Part shown: positions 1 to 11,744 of the stretch, piece after piece
How the letters are laid out: the number at the start of each line of letters is the position of its first letter
Position numbering within the stretch: position 1 is the stretch's first letter
Origin: Macrotrachela quadricornifera
Lineage: Eukaryota > Rotifera > Eurotatoria > Philodinida > Philodinidae
Direction: 5' to 3'
DNA: 64,000 nucleotides
Assembly (NCBI GenBank): GCA_022393335.1
Contig: JAJEKB010021013.1
Coordinates: 349,522 to 413,521, forward strand
Notes under the pieces: generated by a model
The model's input: the letters and a program-made list of their open reading frames with translations, nothing else
Databases searched by the model: none
What the model was told of the DNA's origin: nothing
Position numbers and translations under genes: made by a program

Positions 1-131
1 ATTCTTGAACTTCCGAAGAATTCATAAAAATAATCCCAATTCTAACAAACTTCATCAAAAAATCTAAAACACTATTATTCACGTCCATTCCACTCAACAT
101 CTTGCTGATTCAAATTCTTCTCCACAAATAG

Positions 132-1964
132 ACACTCACAACATTAAATCTTCAATCCACTCAAACCAGAAATATTAATGCGCAACAACTGGCTGATGTC
201 TTAATATATAACACAGTGATTCTCGTCCTATTTATTTTTCTTTCATATTCATCTTGTTCTCTACATATAGACACTCACCACACTAGAGCTTAATTTCTAT
301 ACTTTTGATGCAGCTAGTGTGCAACAACTTTCTGATGCCTTACAACATAACACGGTGGCTCTCATTCGATTTACATCTCTCTTATATTCATCTTCTTCTT
401 TACGTATAGAAACTCACCACATTGAAGCTAGAATACAATGGAATCGGAGATGATGGTGCACAACGTCTTGCTGGTGCTTTACGACACAACATGGTGATTC
501 TCATCCTATTCACATTTCTTTTATATTGATCTTTTTCTCTAAATATAGACACTCACAACATTGGATCTTGAACACAATAAAATCGGAGATGATGGGGCAC
601 AGCATCTTGCTGATGCTTTACGATGTAACACGGTGATTCTTATCCTATTTACATCTCTCTCATATTGATCTTCTTCCCTACGCGTAGACACTTACCACAA
701 TGAAGCTTAAAATTAATAAAATCGGAACTGCTGGTGCACAATATCTTGCTGATGCCTTGCGTCGTAACAGAGTGATTCCCATTCTATTCATATCTCTCTC
801 ATATTCATCTTTTTCTCTAATTAGATACTTACCACATTGGACCTAACCTACAATCGAATTGGAGATGATGGTGCACAACATCTTGCCGGTGCCTTACAAC
901 ATAACACGGTGATTCTCATCTTATTTAGATCTTGCACATCTACAGCTTTTTTCTACATATAGACACTCACAACATTAAACCTTTTCAAGAATCAAATCGG
1001 AGCTGTTGGTGCACAACATCTTGCTGATGCTTTACGAAATAACACAGTGATTCTCATCCTATTTACATCTCTCTTATATTCATGTTTTCCTCTAAATATA
1101 GACACTCACAACATTGGATCTTGAACACAATAAAATCGGAGATGATGGTGCACAATATCTTGCTGATGCTTTACGACATAACACGGTGATTCTCATTCAA
1201 TTTACATCTCTCTCATATTAATCTTTTTCTCTACATATAGACACTCACGGTATTGAACCTTGAAATCAATAAAATCGGAACTGCTGGTGCACAATATCTT
1301 GCTGATGCTTTACAACATAACAGGGTGATTTTCATTCTACTCATATCTCTCTCATATTCACCTTTTCTCTAAATATAGACACTTACAACACTGGATCTTA
1401 CTTTCAATCGAATCGGTGATGATGGTGCACAATATCTTGCTGATGTCTTACAACATAATACGGTGAATGTCATCCTATTTAGATGTATCTCATATTCATC
1501 TTCTTCTCTACACATAGACACTTACAACATTGAATCTTTTCAAGAATCAAATCGGAGATGCCGGTGCACAATATCTTGCTGATGCATTACGAAATAATAT
1601 GGTGATTCTCATTCTATTTAGATCTCGCTTATATCGATGTTCTTCTCTATATATAGACACTCACCACACTGAATCTTGGTGCCAATGAAATCGGAGATGC
1701 TGGTGCGCAACATCTTGCTGATGCTTTACAACATAACAGGGTGATTCTCATTCTAATTAGATCTGTTTTATATTTATCTTGTCTACATATAGACACTCAC
1801 CACACTGAACCTTGATGCCAATGAAATTGGAGATGTTGGTGCACAACATCTTGCTGATGTCTTACAACATAACACAGTGATTCTCATTCTATTTAGATCT
1901 GTCTTATATTCATCTTCTTCTGTGTATATAGACACTCACAATACTGAAGGTTCAATCCAATTAA
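132..1964 (+). CDS. Leucine-rich repeat (RI/NOD3-like) gene, 13 one-repeat exons, 5' end outside or lost
   Basis: Thirteen exons of exactly 84 nt start at 132, 271, 410, 549, 688, 825, 963, 1102, 1241, 1379, 1518, 1657 and 1793. Each encodes one 28-residue LRR of the ribonuclease-inhibitor/NLRC3 type (T-L-T-T-L-D-L..N.I-G-D-D-G-A-Q-H-L-A-D-A-L-R-H-N-T). They are separated by 52-55 bp introns beginning GTGATTCTCAT and ending TAG. All junctions are phase 0, so the spliced frame stays open through 13 repeats. A fourteenth exon at 1932 reaches TAA at 1962-1964. RI-type LRRs form curved protein-binding scaffolds; the partner is unknown. No start codon or non-LRR domain is visible: sequence before 132 looks like a decayed unit, so this may be a 3' gene fragment or a pseudogene. 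The frame and splice sites are seen directly; expression is inferred. Confidence 0.72.
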
Positions 1965-2080
1965 ATTAGAGATGCTGATGCTTTACGAAATAATATGATG
2001 ATTCTCGTCATATTTACATCTCTCTCATCTTTACCTTCGGTATACATAGACACTCGAGAAATTGAATTTTTAGATGAATA
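132..2080 (+). repeat. Tandem array of ~139-bp exon+intron units
   Basis: The LRR exons and their introns repeat together with a period of about 137-139 bp. Intron sequence (GTGATTCTCAT...CATCT..TTCTCTA..TATAG) is as conserved between units as the exons, so the duplicated unit is exon plus intron. Unit 14 (from 1932) lacks about 18 nt, has a stop, and has its donor changed to ATGATT. A fifteenth remnant starts near 2050. A degraded unit with donor changed to ATTATT lies before 132. Confidence 0.8.
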
Positions 2081-2690
2081 GCGTGTCTTTAACTGTTCAA
2101 TAAGAAATGGAGCAGCAGGATAATAGAATACGATTTTAATTGTAAATGAACTTTCTTGTTCACTAAAATAAATAGATTCACATTGATTTTCCGTCTTGCT
2201 TATATCGATGCACGCACTTGATCCGTATGATATTCGAAGAAAGCGGCAGTGGATTTTTATACTTTAGAAACAATCACATACGTAATAACTCACATGAACG
2301 AGTAGTCTTTTTGCATCACGTCCATGCGTTAATTTCTAAGTCTAAAGTATTGACTTTACCAAACATAGGCGAAAAAAGATTGTTAATTATTGCGCAACAA
2401 TTTCTTACTTCTCTGTATTCAATTAAGTTGTTGTAGCTGAATAATTAATCGCGGATCTGATGTATGCATTAATTATGAGTAAGCTGTTGTAATCAAACTC
2501 TTTGGATCTCATTAATCCTAGTAGTTCCCAGCCTTTTTTTGCACTTTGCTGGTATGATACAGTTTTATATCATCATTATTTTACTTTTTTATCCCTGTTT
2601 TAATATCAATATACTATTAACATATCCGATTTGATAGAAAGAATTATCAGAATGATTATCTTTCGCTATTGTGAAGAAGTAATACAAAAA
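2081..2690. other. Intergenic, no supported gene
   Basis: AT-rich sequence with only short chance reading frames. The frame at 2218-2436 has no recognisable domain, no start context and no splice partner. Nothing else is supported here. Confidence 0.5.
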
Positions 2691-3235
2691 CCTAGGTTTC
2701 ACAGAGTGCTCGTTACAAACAAAGTCTGAACATTTATAACACTTATTTGAAGTTTTTTTTGGTTTTAGAAAAATGGCAAAATGCGCATTGTTTTTGCTTT
2801 GATTTTGTAGAATTTTCATTTGCTTCTTGTAATTCTTCATCTATCATGGTATAGCCAAAGACAGCTAATGTGTTTTGAATGTCTTTGTGTAGATTTGTAA
2901 AGGTTTTTGAGCGATTATCCAGAAGAGGTGAGACTAAACTCATTCCTAGTTATTCAAGAAATAAACGACGTTTACATCTTTTGTTCTGATTCCAGTTAGG
3001 ATTTTTTTCTTTTCATATGATTTATGCGTTTATACCAGCAATATCAATCATTCCGTAAAAAAATGCAAAGTGGCCACTATCTTGTACCTCTTTTCAAGAG
3101 AGATGCAGTGTGATTGGTTATATTATTGTAAGAAGAAACTATGATATTTTTCAGACCATATGAAAGACGACCACCACAAACTCCATAATCGGTTCGAACA
3201 ACATCACGTTTTGTATTTTAGGTACGCCAACGGCA
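2690..3235 (-). pseudogene. Decayed piggyBac-like transposase, C-terminal part
   Basis: On the minus strand, frames around 2943-2690 encode a cysteine/histidine-rich tail (C-x2-C, KKTSNKCYKCSDFVCNEH) like the zinc-ribbon end of piggyBac transposases. Upstream in transcription, 3100-3030 reads H-F-A-F-F-Y-G-M-I-D-I-A-G-I-N-A, which resembles the conserved block following the last catalytic Asp in that family (RWP..F..M.DIAGINA). The reading is split by at least two frameshifts and stops, so it cannot make a transposase. No terminal TTAA pair was located. The family call rests on motif memory, not on a search; a diverged domesticated PGBD relative is the alternative. Confidence 0.5.
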
Positions 3236-3818
3236 TATAATATTTTAAATTTGTTAATTTGACCCAACTATGTCTAGCTAGTTGAAGTAACAATACAAGT
3301 GTCTCCATGGTTAGAAATTTCTTAATTTTTATGCATTGCTTATTAATATTAATCATCATCTTATGCTGTTTCTCTTACCATCTTCACTCCATCTCATAAG
3401 CAGATACATATTGCTTCAAAAAATCACCCTTAACGCAATAAAACATTTTTTGAAAAAAAAAGGTTATCAAAAAAATATATTGTGCCGCGCAAAACTAACT
3501 CAGTTTTACACACTGATTCAGTTTGAATGTCGACTATTTCTTCAGCTATATGTGTATACATGTGCTTCGCTTTTCTACAGCTACAACCGACGCATTGACT
3601 GTGCAAACATAATCATTTCTCTTTCCTATATTCAAGACACATGCACGTAAAATTATATGACGTTGAATTTTTTTCGGCATGCATGTGTCTCACAATTTGG
3701 CTTTTTCCATCTGAGTCAGATCTTACACAACATTTTGAGTGTATGTTCTGATTTTAATAAAATAAATTGTACGCATATCATTTTCTGAGTAAACCTATTT
3801 CAAAACTGACCATTCCAA
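3236..3818. other. Upstream region of the F-box gene
   Basis: AT-rich spacer. The 104-codon plus frame at 3336-3650 has no domain and low-complexity composition, so it is treated as chance. The promoter of the F-box gene should lie here, but no distinctive element is visible. Confidence 0.4.
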
Positions 3819-6800
3819 ATGGTAGATATTACTACTTTCGAAATGTTACCAGACGAAATGATATTACATATATGTCAATATCTTCGTTGTGGAGAAATTC
3901 TTTATTCATTTTTCAACCTTAATACTCGTCTTAATTTGACCATAACCGAATTCTGTCACTATATAAATCTTAGGAATGTTACATATAAACAGTTTAACTT
4001 TGTTGCAATGCAGATTGTTCCTCAAATTGGTCAATTAATACGATCGTTTGTCGTAAATGGGCAATGGGAAACTATCACGCTCAACAAAATCAATTTGAGA
4101 TTCTTTTATTCAAAATTATCTTTATTGTTTCCACAATTACATACATTGACACTCGCAAATTTCACCGGCAAACAGTTAACTATATTTCTCGACAAAATCA
4201 CTGATCTTGTACAACTTGTCAAGCTTAATATTACAACTCTTCATGGTGAGCAAGAGGAAGAATTACTGAGAAAAATTCTAGCTGCTAATAATAATCGAAT
4301 AAAAGCTGTATTATTCAATCATGGCTCAGGTGATTTTAATTTGACTCCGCCTAGAGATGACAAAGTTACTTCATATCCGAACATCGAAGACTTAACAGTG
4401 AACTTAAATACAGATAAAACTTTAGAATATCTATTCACAATTGTGCCAAATATTAATCGTTTACACATTGACTTTAATAATTTATCATCTGATTCAAAAT
4501 CGGCATTAATAAATGTATCGTCTCTTATTCATTTAAAAGATTTTCAATTACTTTCGTTGAATATCAACTGGTCATTAGATGAGATTGCTCATATATTAAG
4601 TAAAATGCCTCATTTACAACGATTTGTATTGGATCTCGGTACAAATGATGAACATCTTGTTAATGGACAGAATTTAATCCGAGTTCTACCTTCATCACAT
4701 GTCGAAATTCATTTATTCATTATTTATTTCTATTTGGGTTCGCATATTGAAGTAGATGCTTTGCTTTCTACATGGCCATCCAATATTCGAATAACATGTT
4801 TGCACAATGAATCGGATAAATATGCAGTAATGCATACAATTCCTTGTATTTTACCTTCAGTAGTAATTCCAGGAAAAATAGCTAATTACATGTTATCTGG
4901 TTCTGAATACACACGAAAGGTTAAAGATTTGAGAATTTATAGAGAGCAATGTTCAACTGATATACATTTAATCGTGCAACATTTTCATCAACTTCGAAAC
5001 CTTACCATTGGTCCAGAAGAAAATTCCCAAGCACGTATGTAATTCTTCGAAAGAATTTTTTCGTATCTAAAACTGAGATTTTCAGAAGTTTGAACCATTA
5101 TAAGGAGTTGACGAATGCTTAAATGAAGCAGAATGAATAATGCAATAACTGATTCTAAATGTATAGATAAAATAAAGCGAATTTATATTCAACTGAAATA
5201 GAAGAATAGTTAAATTTAATAACTGAACATTAACACTAGCTAGAGATATTAAAGCGTATGAACTGTTGAGTTCAATTCCATCAGCTCAAGCTAGGAAAAG
5301 CATGACTTCAATACATTGAAGCATAAATGAAATAAAAGTGAATCATGACACCTCACCATATTTCATCTCAACTTCATTTTCATTTGTACTTCGGAATATT
5401 GAGATTGCACTTTTCTTTTTTTTCTGGAGTCAAAGCCTTTTATTAAACAAAAAGAGAAAAAGGAAGTGAAAGACTACCAAAACATGAATGATGATGTGAC
5501 AAGTAGACTGGTGGAACAAAAAACCAATGTGGAGTCGCTTGACAAATGTCGTATATCTCCAAAGAAGGAAATATGTACAAGACGTGTGTTAAATAAAACA
5601 TGAAATATAGTTATACTGTAAATGACGAAAATGAAAAATATAGTAGAAGTAAATAATAATAGATAAGCGACGAATAAGTAGATAGATTGGCTTCACTGCA
5701 TATTGCATATGAAAATGAAGCAGAGAAGTTGAATAGCATTAATATATTTGAAGTTAATCAGCAGATGGACTAGCACGAACTTGCTCATATATGATACAAA
5801 CTCGTCATATGTGAATCCGACATAACATTTTTTTCACGTAAATAACTCATCCACCAATGATCTAGTATCTCGATGTTGATATTGGATACATGGGGAGGTG
5901 ATTCATTTAAGTTTTTTTCAAGTATCTTGAAGTAGATTTTTTAAGATATTGTCATTGTTGAGTATTGCGGTTTGAACCGCATTGTTTAGTAATGTAATAG
6001 CATAATCCGTGATTTTGAGGATGTTACTAATTTGATGAATGTACTTGATCGATGTGCAAATAGGCAATCCGAGTGCAAGTCAAAGTGCTTTGATTTGCAT
6101 GATCTGCAATCGTTTCCATACTTTTTCACTACCAGTCAAAAGTACGGGATAGCCGCAAATGATGATTGTACATGCAATTAACTTGAATATTATTTATCAT
6201 CGTCTTTGGATTGGGTTTAGATGCCGTTCTCAATAAATATTGAAGAAGAACGATAGGAGGGACAATCTTTTCTTCGATATGATCAAGATGACTTCGCCAG
6301 TTTCGTTGTTTGTCAATAATTACATCCAAGTAGTGTGTTGAATCAAGTGGCTTTACGATGGTTTTTTTCGGCTTTCACTTTCATTGGATTGGTGTATTTC
6401 TTTCTCGGATGTCTGCTGAAATAAATCAGCTCTGTTTTTGTTGGTTACAGTTTTAATTTCCATGGCTTGCACCAACTTTCGAGTGCATCTATGAAATATG
6501 CTGAGATGATGGAAAGTCTTCAAATTTCAATTTGTTCTATTATCATGGGACTATCGGACCATCACAATTTGCAACAAGTTTATACTATGCTTAAATTTTA
6601 AACAAGATATTGAATTTGTAGTAAATTATTTCGTTTAGAATTCTATTTTTGAAGTAATCTTTGGATTTGAAGTTTTCATCTAATCTTCTACGCATATCAA
6701 AAGTTGAGTTAGAGTAGTTTTCACATAAAAAGTTTCAGACTTTTTTTTATTTTATTTTTCTGAAATATGTGTTACTTGATACATTCATATTTCACACAAA

Positions 6801-7764
6801 ATAGATGAAAATGTTTAGTTCAGAACTGAGAAATAGTATTGTATCTTCACTGAAATCTAGTCTATTATTGGGAAATAAATAGCCTGATTGATGAAAACAT
6901 TCATCGGCAATACTCCGTGCAATTGAAGTTAGAAACATGATAGAGCTTCACTATTTTTGTCACGATTAGCAATAAGATTGAATGAGAATTACATACAAAA
7001 TGTCTGTCATTCCACAGTGGAATGAGTAATTTTTCTGAAACATCAACACTAATTTAGAATCATGTTTCATATGAGTAAGATGACGATATCATGTTTCTTT
7101 CATTGATTTATATTGATAGTATACATCATATATAGAGTACGCAGGTCAATACATGCAGATCACTTTCAGCTGGAAAGCTTAAGAAGAGGATAAGCTTAGA
7201 AGGAAGAATTTGATAACGGAATTCGTTCCTCTGATAATGATTATTTTTTTTTCATCTATAGTTATTTCTCAATCAATTCAGCCGATTGTCTTGCATCTAC
7301 CTCAATTGAAGAGTCTCTATGTGAAAGGAATGTGCGATATATCTCGCATAGTTCAAGTTGCCTCTAATCTCGAACATCTTAAAATTGATTTCAATTGTCT
7401 AAATAATGCACTTGATAATGTATCTATCTGTGAATTGTTGCAACAGCGAATTGTAGATCTTGAAATTACCAATCTTCAAGAAACTGACTCGACTCAATTA
7501 AATACCATTGCTTTAAAGTTAAATCGTGTTCATGATCTTAGTCTATCCTTGGAAAGTCCAGCAGTTTCCATTGATTCATTTATTCCAAAAGTGCTTTCAT
7601 TTTGGAAAGACAAAAATCTTCGTGGTCTTTACATCAGAGGTTCGTTAACAGATGAAATGAATAAAAATCTCTATCAATGGTTTATTGATCACACTCATTT
7701 ACGCGAAGACGATTCATTCATTGTTCAATACAAGATTGATTGGCTTTCTATATGGCTTCGATGA
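3819..7764 (+). CDS. F-box protein with LRR-like C-terminal region, two exons
   Basis: Exon 1 is 3819-5034 and exon 2 is 7262-7764, joined across a phase-1 intron (donor C|GTATGT, acceptor ATCTATAG|TT). The spliced CDS is 1719 nt, 572 residues. Residues about 7-50 (MLPDEMILHICQYL, later FFNLNTRLN) match an F-box, the motif that binds SKP1 in SCF ubiquitin ligases. The rest shows irregular leucine-rich strands (LHTLTLANF, LKSLYVKG, LRGLYIRG) expected to bind a substrate, which cannot be named. Exon 2 ends in the block WFIDHTHLREDDSFIVQYKIDW followed by TGA, a tail I associate with bdelloid F-box paralogues. AATAAA lies at 7823-7828. The 2227-bp intron is oddly long for this window and carries LINE remains. 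If the intron is not spliced, exon 1 ends at TAA 5040-5042 after 407 residues. Confidence 0.75.
5400..6530 (-). pseudogene. LINE (non-LTR) reverse-transcriptase remnant inside the F-box intron
   Basis: Reading the minus strand from about 6520 to 5800 gives the end of a non-LTR retrotransposon RT ORF: an IDALESWCKPWKLKL-like block, then TKTELIYFSRHPRKKY, then YLDVIIDKQRNWRSHLDHIE, and then frames resembling the helical region after the RT thumb. Stops and frameshifts interrupt it; the longest open piece is 6129-6329. The AT-rich stretch down to about 5400 may be its 3' UTR. It is antisense to the host gene. The clade was not determined. Confidence 0.6.
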
Positions 7765-8920
7765 ACTTTCTGCGCCAAAATATGTTATCATATATTGAAT
7801 GATGAAATCTTATTAACGATAAAATAAAAGTAACGACTGAATTCAAATCAAACTAACGAAATTTTCTATCCTTCAGTCATCATGCACATTTATTTTTTCT
7901 ATTTTACAATATGTAGACCTGGTTAATTTGATTCGATAATTAAACTTTTATTCAAGTTTTAAAACTCGAGTAGAATCTTCGAGTTCTACATGTATAAACC
8001 ATTTTGTCCCTTTTCTGTTACCAGCTGTGCATTACGAATCTAATAGCAGCAATCAGTTAACACCAATTGTTGTGGTAGGATGTTTATTTATTAACGAGAA
8101 TTCTTAAATTTGAAATTCATCTAGACTCCTGAAAAGAAAAGTTCCAAGAACAATACTACTGCACAAATACGAATTCCTTACTTTCAGTCTTCTCCTAGTA
8201 GACGTTTCCGTAGTGAAAACAATGAGGGCTGAACAATACCCCGTAAAATCTTGAAATTGTTCCATTTTCAGCAGATATGCTTTACCCCAATAAAGTCAAG
8301 AAGAAATCCTTGATTAAAACAATTCCAGAAATCTATGGTATCCTCTTTCACCATAACAAGAGTTTCAAGCAGAAACCCATACCCTGTAAGAACATCCAAG
8401 AAAATTTCTAATAGGATTCGACCATCCATTTTCTCTCCTGACAAGCAGAAGTCTAAAAGACATTGAGATATGTTCACCGTTTTACTTTTTCATCCTAAGG
8501 AGCATTTTTAGTAGATATGGATTTTTATCAGAGGAAACGAAAATAATTCCAGCAGTAATTAAAAATCCATTCCTTCCCTCACAAATATATGTCAAAATAA
8601 CACTTATGATCTAGAGTCTTGGTATTATCTACACTCTGGATTATTTGATTCGATGGATATACTAAACAATGTTTTGCTTCATATCTGGCTGCATCAAGAG
8701 TACTTTTAATAATTTGTCTTCTAGAAGCCCGTTAGCATCAGATGACATACAGCTGCTTGCAAAAAAACTTAGAAAAAAAGTTTTTTTTCTTAACATATTT
8801 TTCTCTACTATTAAAAGTAAGTACAAAAGTCATTTTTTGAGGGCTAAACCCTCGATGCATATACTACAAGTTGTATGTATACAAGTGTAACTTCTTTCCT
8901 TTTCGATAAATATTTATTCA
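7765..8920. other. Spacer between F-box gene and Tc1 element
   Basis: No supported gene. The minus frame at 8268-8477 has no ATG-driven domain that I recognise. TACAGCTGCTTGCAAAAAAA at 8746-8765 resembles a Tc1-type terminal repeat and could be the left end of the downstream element, but no matching right end was found. Confidence 0.35.
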
Positions 8921-8923
8921 ATT

Positions 8924-9970
8924 ATGGCATCGATCAGTAACTTAAAAAGTCATCATCTTTCAATTTTGTCTCACTGGAACAATGGCATACAATCTGCTTC
9001 TCTTATTCATTGTGAAACAAATATTTCATTGAGCACTATCTATTACAATATTAACAAATTAAAACAAACAGGTTCACTTAAACATCGAGATGAAAATGGT
9101 CGACCATGTATCCTAAGTAGAAAAAAATGGACAGCTATTAGTTAATATATTCGATATAACAATGAAATAACTCTTAACGAAATGAAAGAAAAATTATCGA
9201 CAATGAATCACAAATCAGTATCAACGTCAACAATTAGTCGTCACCTTCACGAATATGGTCATCAAAATATTTTACCTCAATCTATTTACATATTAACATC
9301 GGATGAAAAAGAACAACGTGTACAATGGGCCAAGAAGCATAAAAATGATAATTTCAATAATACAATATTTACAGATGAAGCTTCATTCCAGCTTTTTCGT
9401 AATACAGTTCGCCGATGGTCGAAAAATCCTAAGAAATAATTTCAATACTTACACAAAAATCGTCAGAAGGCTCATATTTGGGGTGTAACAAGTGTGAAAG
9501 GCGTATTAACCTGTCACATGTTTCGATGCAATCTTGATGGTCCATGTTATGTTTCTATCCTTGAAGATTATCTTCTTCCAGCTGCTACATGTGAGTATTG
9601 AAAGAAAATAACGTAGCATTATTTGTGTATTCTTTCGTTTTTAGACCAGTTTGGTCCAAATTGGTGATTACAGCCGGACAATGACCTCAAACACAAGGGT
9701 AATATTTGTCGACAATTTGTCGATGAGAATTTACTACGGTTATTAGACAGACCATCGAATAGTCCTGATGCAAATCCTACTGAAAATATATGGTCGATCG
9801 TGAAACGCAACGTAGAAAAAAGGAAACCAATAAATACTGATGAGCTTGAACTATTTTTAGCTGAAGAATACAGAAATATTGATATTAATGTTGTGAAAAA
9901 TTGTGTGATGTCTATGAAAAAAAGATGTTTGTTTCTCATCGATGGTAAAGGGGAACAAATAAAATATTGA
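8924..9970 (+). pseudogene. Tc1/mariner transposase, inactivated, with one intron
   Basis: One reading frame runs from ATG 8924 through an N-terminal helix-turn-helix (SLSTIYYNINKLKQTGSLKHRDENGRP), the first catalytic Asp in IFTDEASFQLF, and an HIWGVTS block. It then crosses a 54-bp intron (9591-9644, GTGAGT...TTTTTAG, phase 1) into LQPDND.KH with the second Asp and DRPSNSPDANPTENIW with the Glu. Spacing from the second Asp to the Glu is 34 residues, that is DD34E, typical of Tc1. Three in-frame stops (TAA 9143-9145, TAA 9437-9439, TGA 9665-9667) kill it. The frame is otherwise continuous to TGA at 9968-9970, so the lesions are point mutations rather than rearrangement. Confidence 0.85.
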
Positions 9971-10095
9971 ACCATAATATTCAATGTTATTCGTTTGAGG
10001 TTATTAATTCCTACGCGAAACATTTGAAGGAGCTCTTATTTGAGGAAATATTGTATAATAAAATGTGCCAATTATTTTGCAAATATTCAAACATA

Positions 10096-10653
10096 CTTAG
10101 GGTTGACTAAAAGTTCGCAGAACGGCTAAATGACCCTGTTGAATAAGGTAATCTATTCAGAAATAAAAACACTAAATATACCATGTTGTAGAACTTTTCG
10201 AGGCGCGTCAAGTGATATATAGTAAATGCTGGTTTCATAAGTCTTTGAATGAACTAGAGTTAACTTTACTGATAGACAACTACGCACTCATATTCAAGTA
10301 TGATAGGTCATTAAATATTGCAGTTCTCAGTATTGGTCAAAAACATTTATAAAATATTATTTTTCACATATAATTTGGTAGAGTTTTTGACGGGTTATAA
10401 TCTCATATACGCAATATTTTCGGTTATCTTGTCAGTGTGTGCATAAGTAGTTGTGGGTGTGGATGTCTCTTCGTTTATCAGGAAGTTAACTCTAATTCGT
10501 ACAAAGTCTTGTAGAAACAGCATTTCCTATATACCATTCGACGCACCTCAAAAAGTTTTACAACACGATATATTTAGTATTTTTATTTCTGAATAGATTA
10601 CCTTGTCCGACAGGGTCATTTAACCGTTCTACGAACTTTTGGTCAGCCCTAAG
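10096..10653. mobile_element. 558-bp MITE with ~190-bp terminal inverted repeats, TA target site
   Basis: The left end CTTAGGGTTGACTAAAAGTT and the right end (reverse complement CTTAGGGCTGACCAAAAGTT) start long inverted arms. The arms can be followed for about 190 bp with scattered mismatches, to about 10285 on the left and 10465 on the right. TA flanks both ends (10094-10095 and 10654-10655), as for Tc1/mariner-superfamily insertions. There is no coding capacity. It lies 125 bp beyond the dead Tc1 gene, but its ends were not matched to that gene's ends. Confidence 0.8.
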
Positions 10654-10655
10654 TA

Positions 10656-11744
10656 TAATAAAATTAAAAGGTCAAAAGATCTTATAATAATAGGAAATCA
10701 AATCGATTAATGTGACTTTTTAAAATAGAGCTTTTCCTATATATTCATCATAACCTGTTTGATGACGGGTGCGCATATCTATGGATGTCGTATAAGCGAA
10801 TAGATAAACTAAAATATCGGAGACAGATCATTCTGAAAAGAGGACGCCAGGTGGTGATATGACTTCATATAGCCTACAAGGAGTGCACATGAGTATGCAT
10901 ATTAAAAAATAATTCGATAGATATTTGAAATGATCATCACAAAGATTATTACCATTCTGAACATATAGTTTGATTTAATAAAAAAAAGAAATTAAGTAAA
11001 AAAATGCTGTTAAAAATTAAAAAAAACACCTGTACGATAGTAAACATCGAAAAATAACGATGAAATCTTGAAAACGAAAATGGATTAAGAAAAGAAAATG
11101 CGTAGATTATATTTAGGACGTCCAACAAGTCGAATGCTGAAAGAAAAAAAGGTCTCTCTTCACTAGAAAATGAGTTGATGCATTTTTAATGAGAACCACT
11201 CAATTAGTCTATATGTTGACAGAAATGAATTTTTTTAATGATAAAGATGTGTACTGGACGATCAAAAAATAGTGTCTTAGAATCAGTTTTTGTTGTTGAA
11301 TCACGAGAGAAAACTTCCAAATCTATAATAAATTTTTTTAAAACCTTTTCATGAAATTTCTTGCAGAAAACCGGATTTTTTGAAACCACTGGTTTCTGCA
11401 GTATTTTTCGGTTTTTGGCATGAAGACGACTTTTTATCAAAATGAACTATACATATTCGGATTCAGCACATCAAACTGCATCGCGTTACGTAAAAAAAAT
11501 CAGAGAAAAAAATTTGCTCGAATTTTGCGTGGCGCCAACCTTACTTAGGTCTATTTATCTTATAAAAATTATTTATTTAAATATCATTTTCTAGTATTTT
11601 ACCTAGAAAACGAAACGTTCATTTTGAGTGTAATTAAAATACTTAGCAAAAATGCTTTTTTTACTTAGATTTTATTTTAAATTACTTAATAGTTGAATGG
11701 GTGCCGTATTTTATTATGTGGAAATAAAAAAAAAGAAGAATAAA
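10656..11744. other. Intergenic, no supported gene
   Basis: AT-rich. The minus frame at 11204-11440 is lysine/phenylalanine-rich low complexity and is not called. A plausible polyadenylation signal for the next gene (minus-strand AATAAA) lies near 11710. Confidence 0.4.

Noticed and set aside
132..2080. Regular repeat-spacer pattern that could be mistaken for a CRISPR array
   Set aside because: Repeats are 84-nt protein-coding LRR exons, the spacers are conserved GT-AG introns, and all other evidence is eukaryotic.
8924..9970. Bacterial IS630 contamination
   Set aside because: The frame carries a spliceosomal-type intron and lies in continuous eukaryotic sequence; DD34E spacing fits Tc1.
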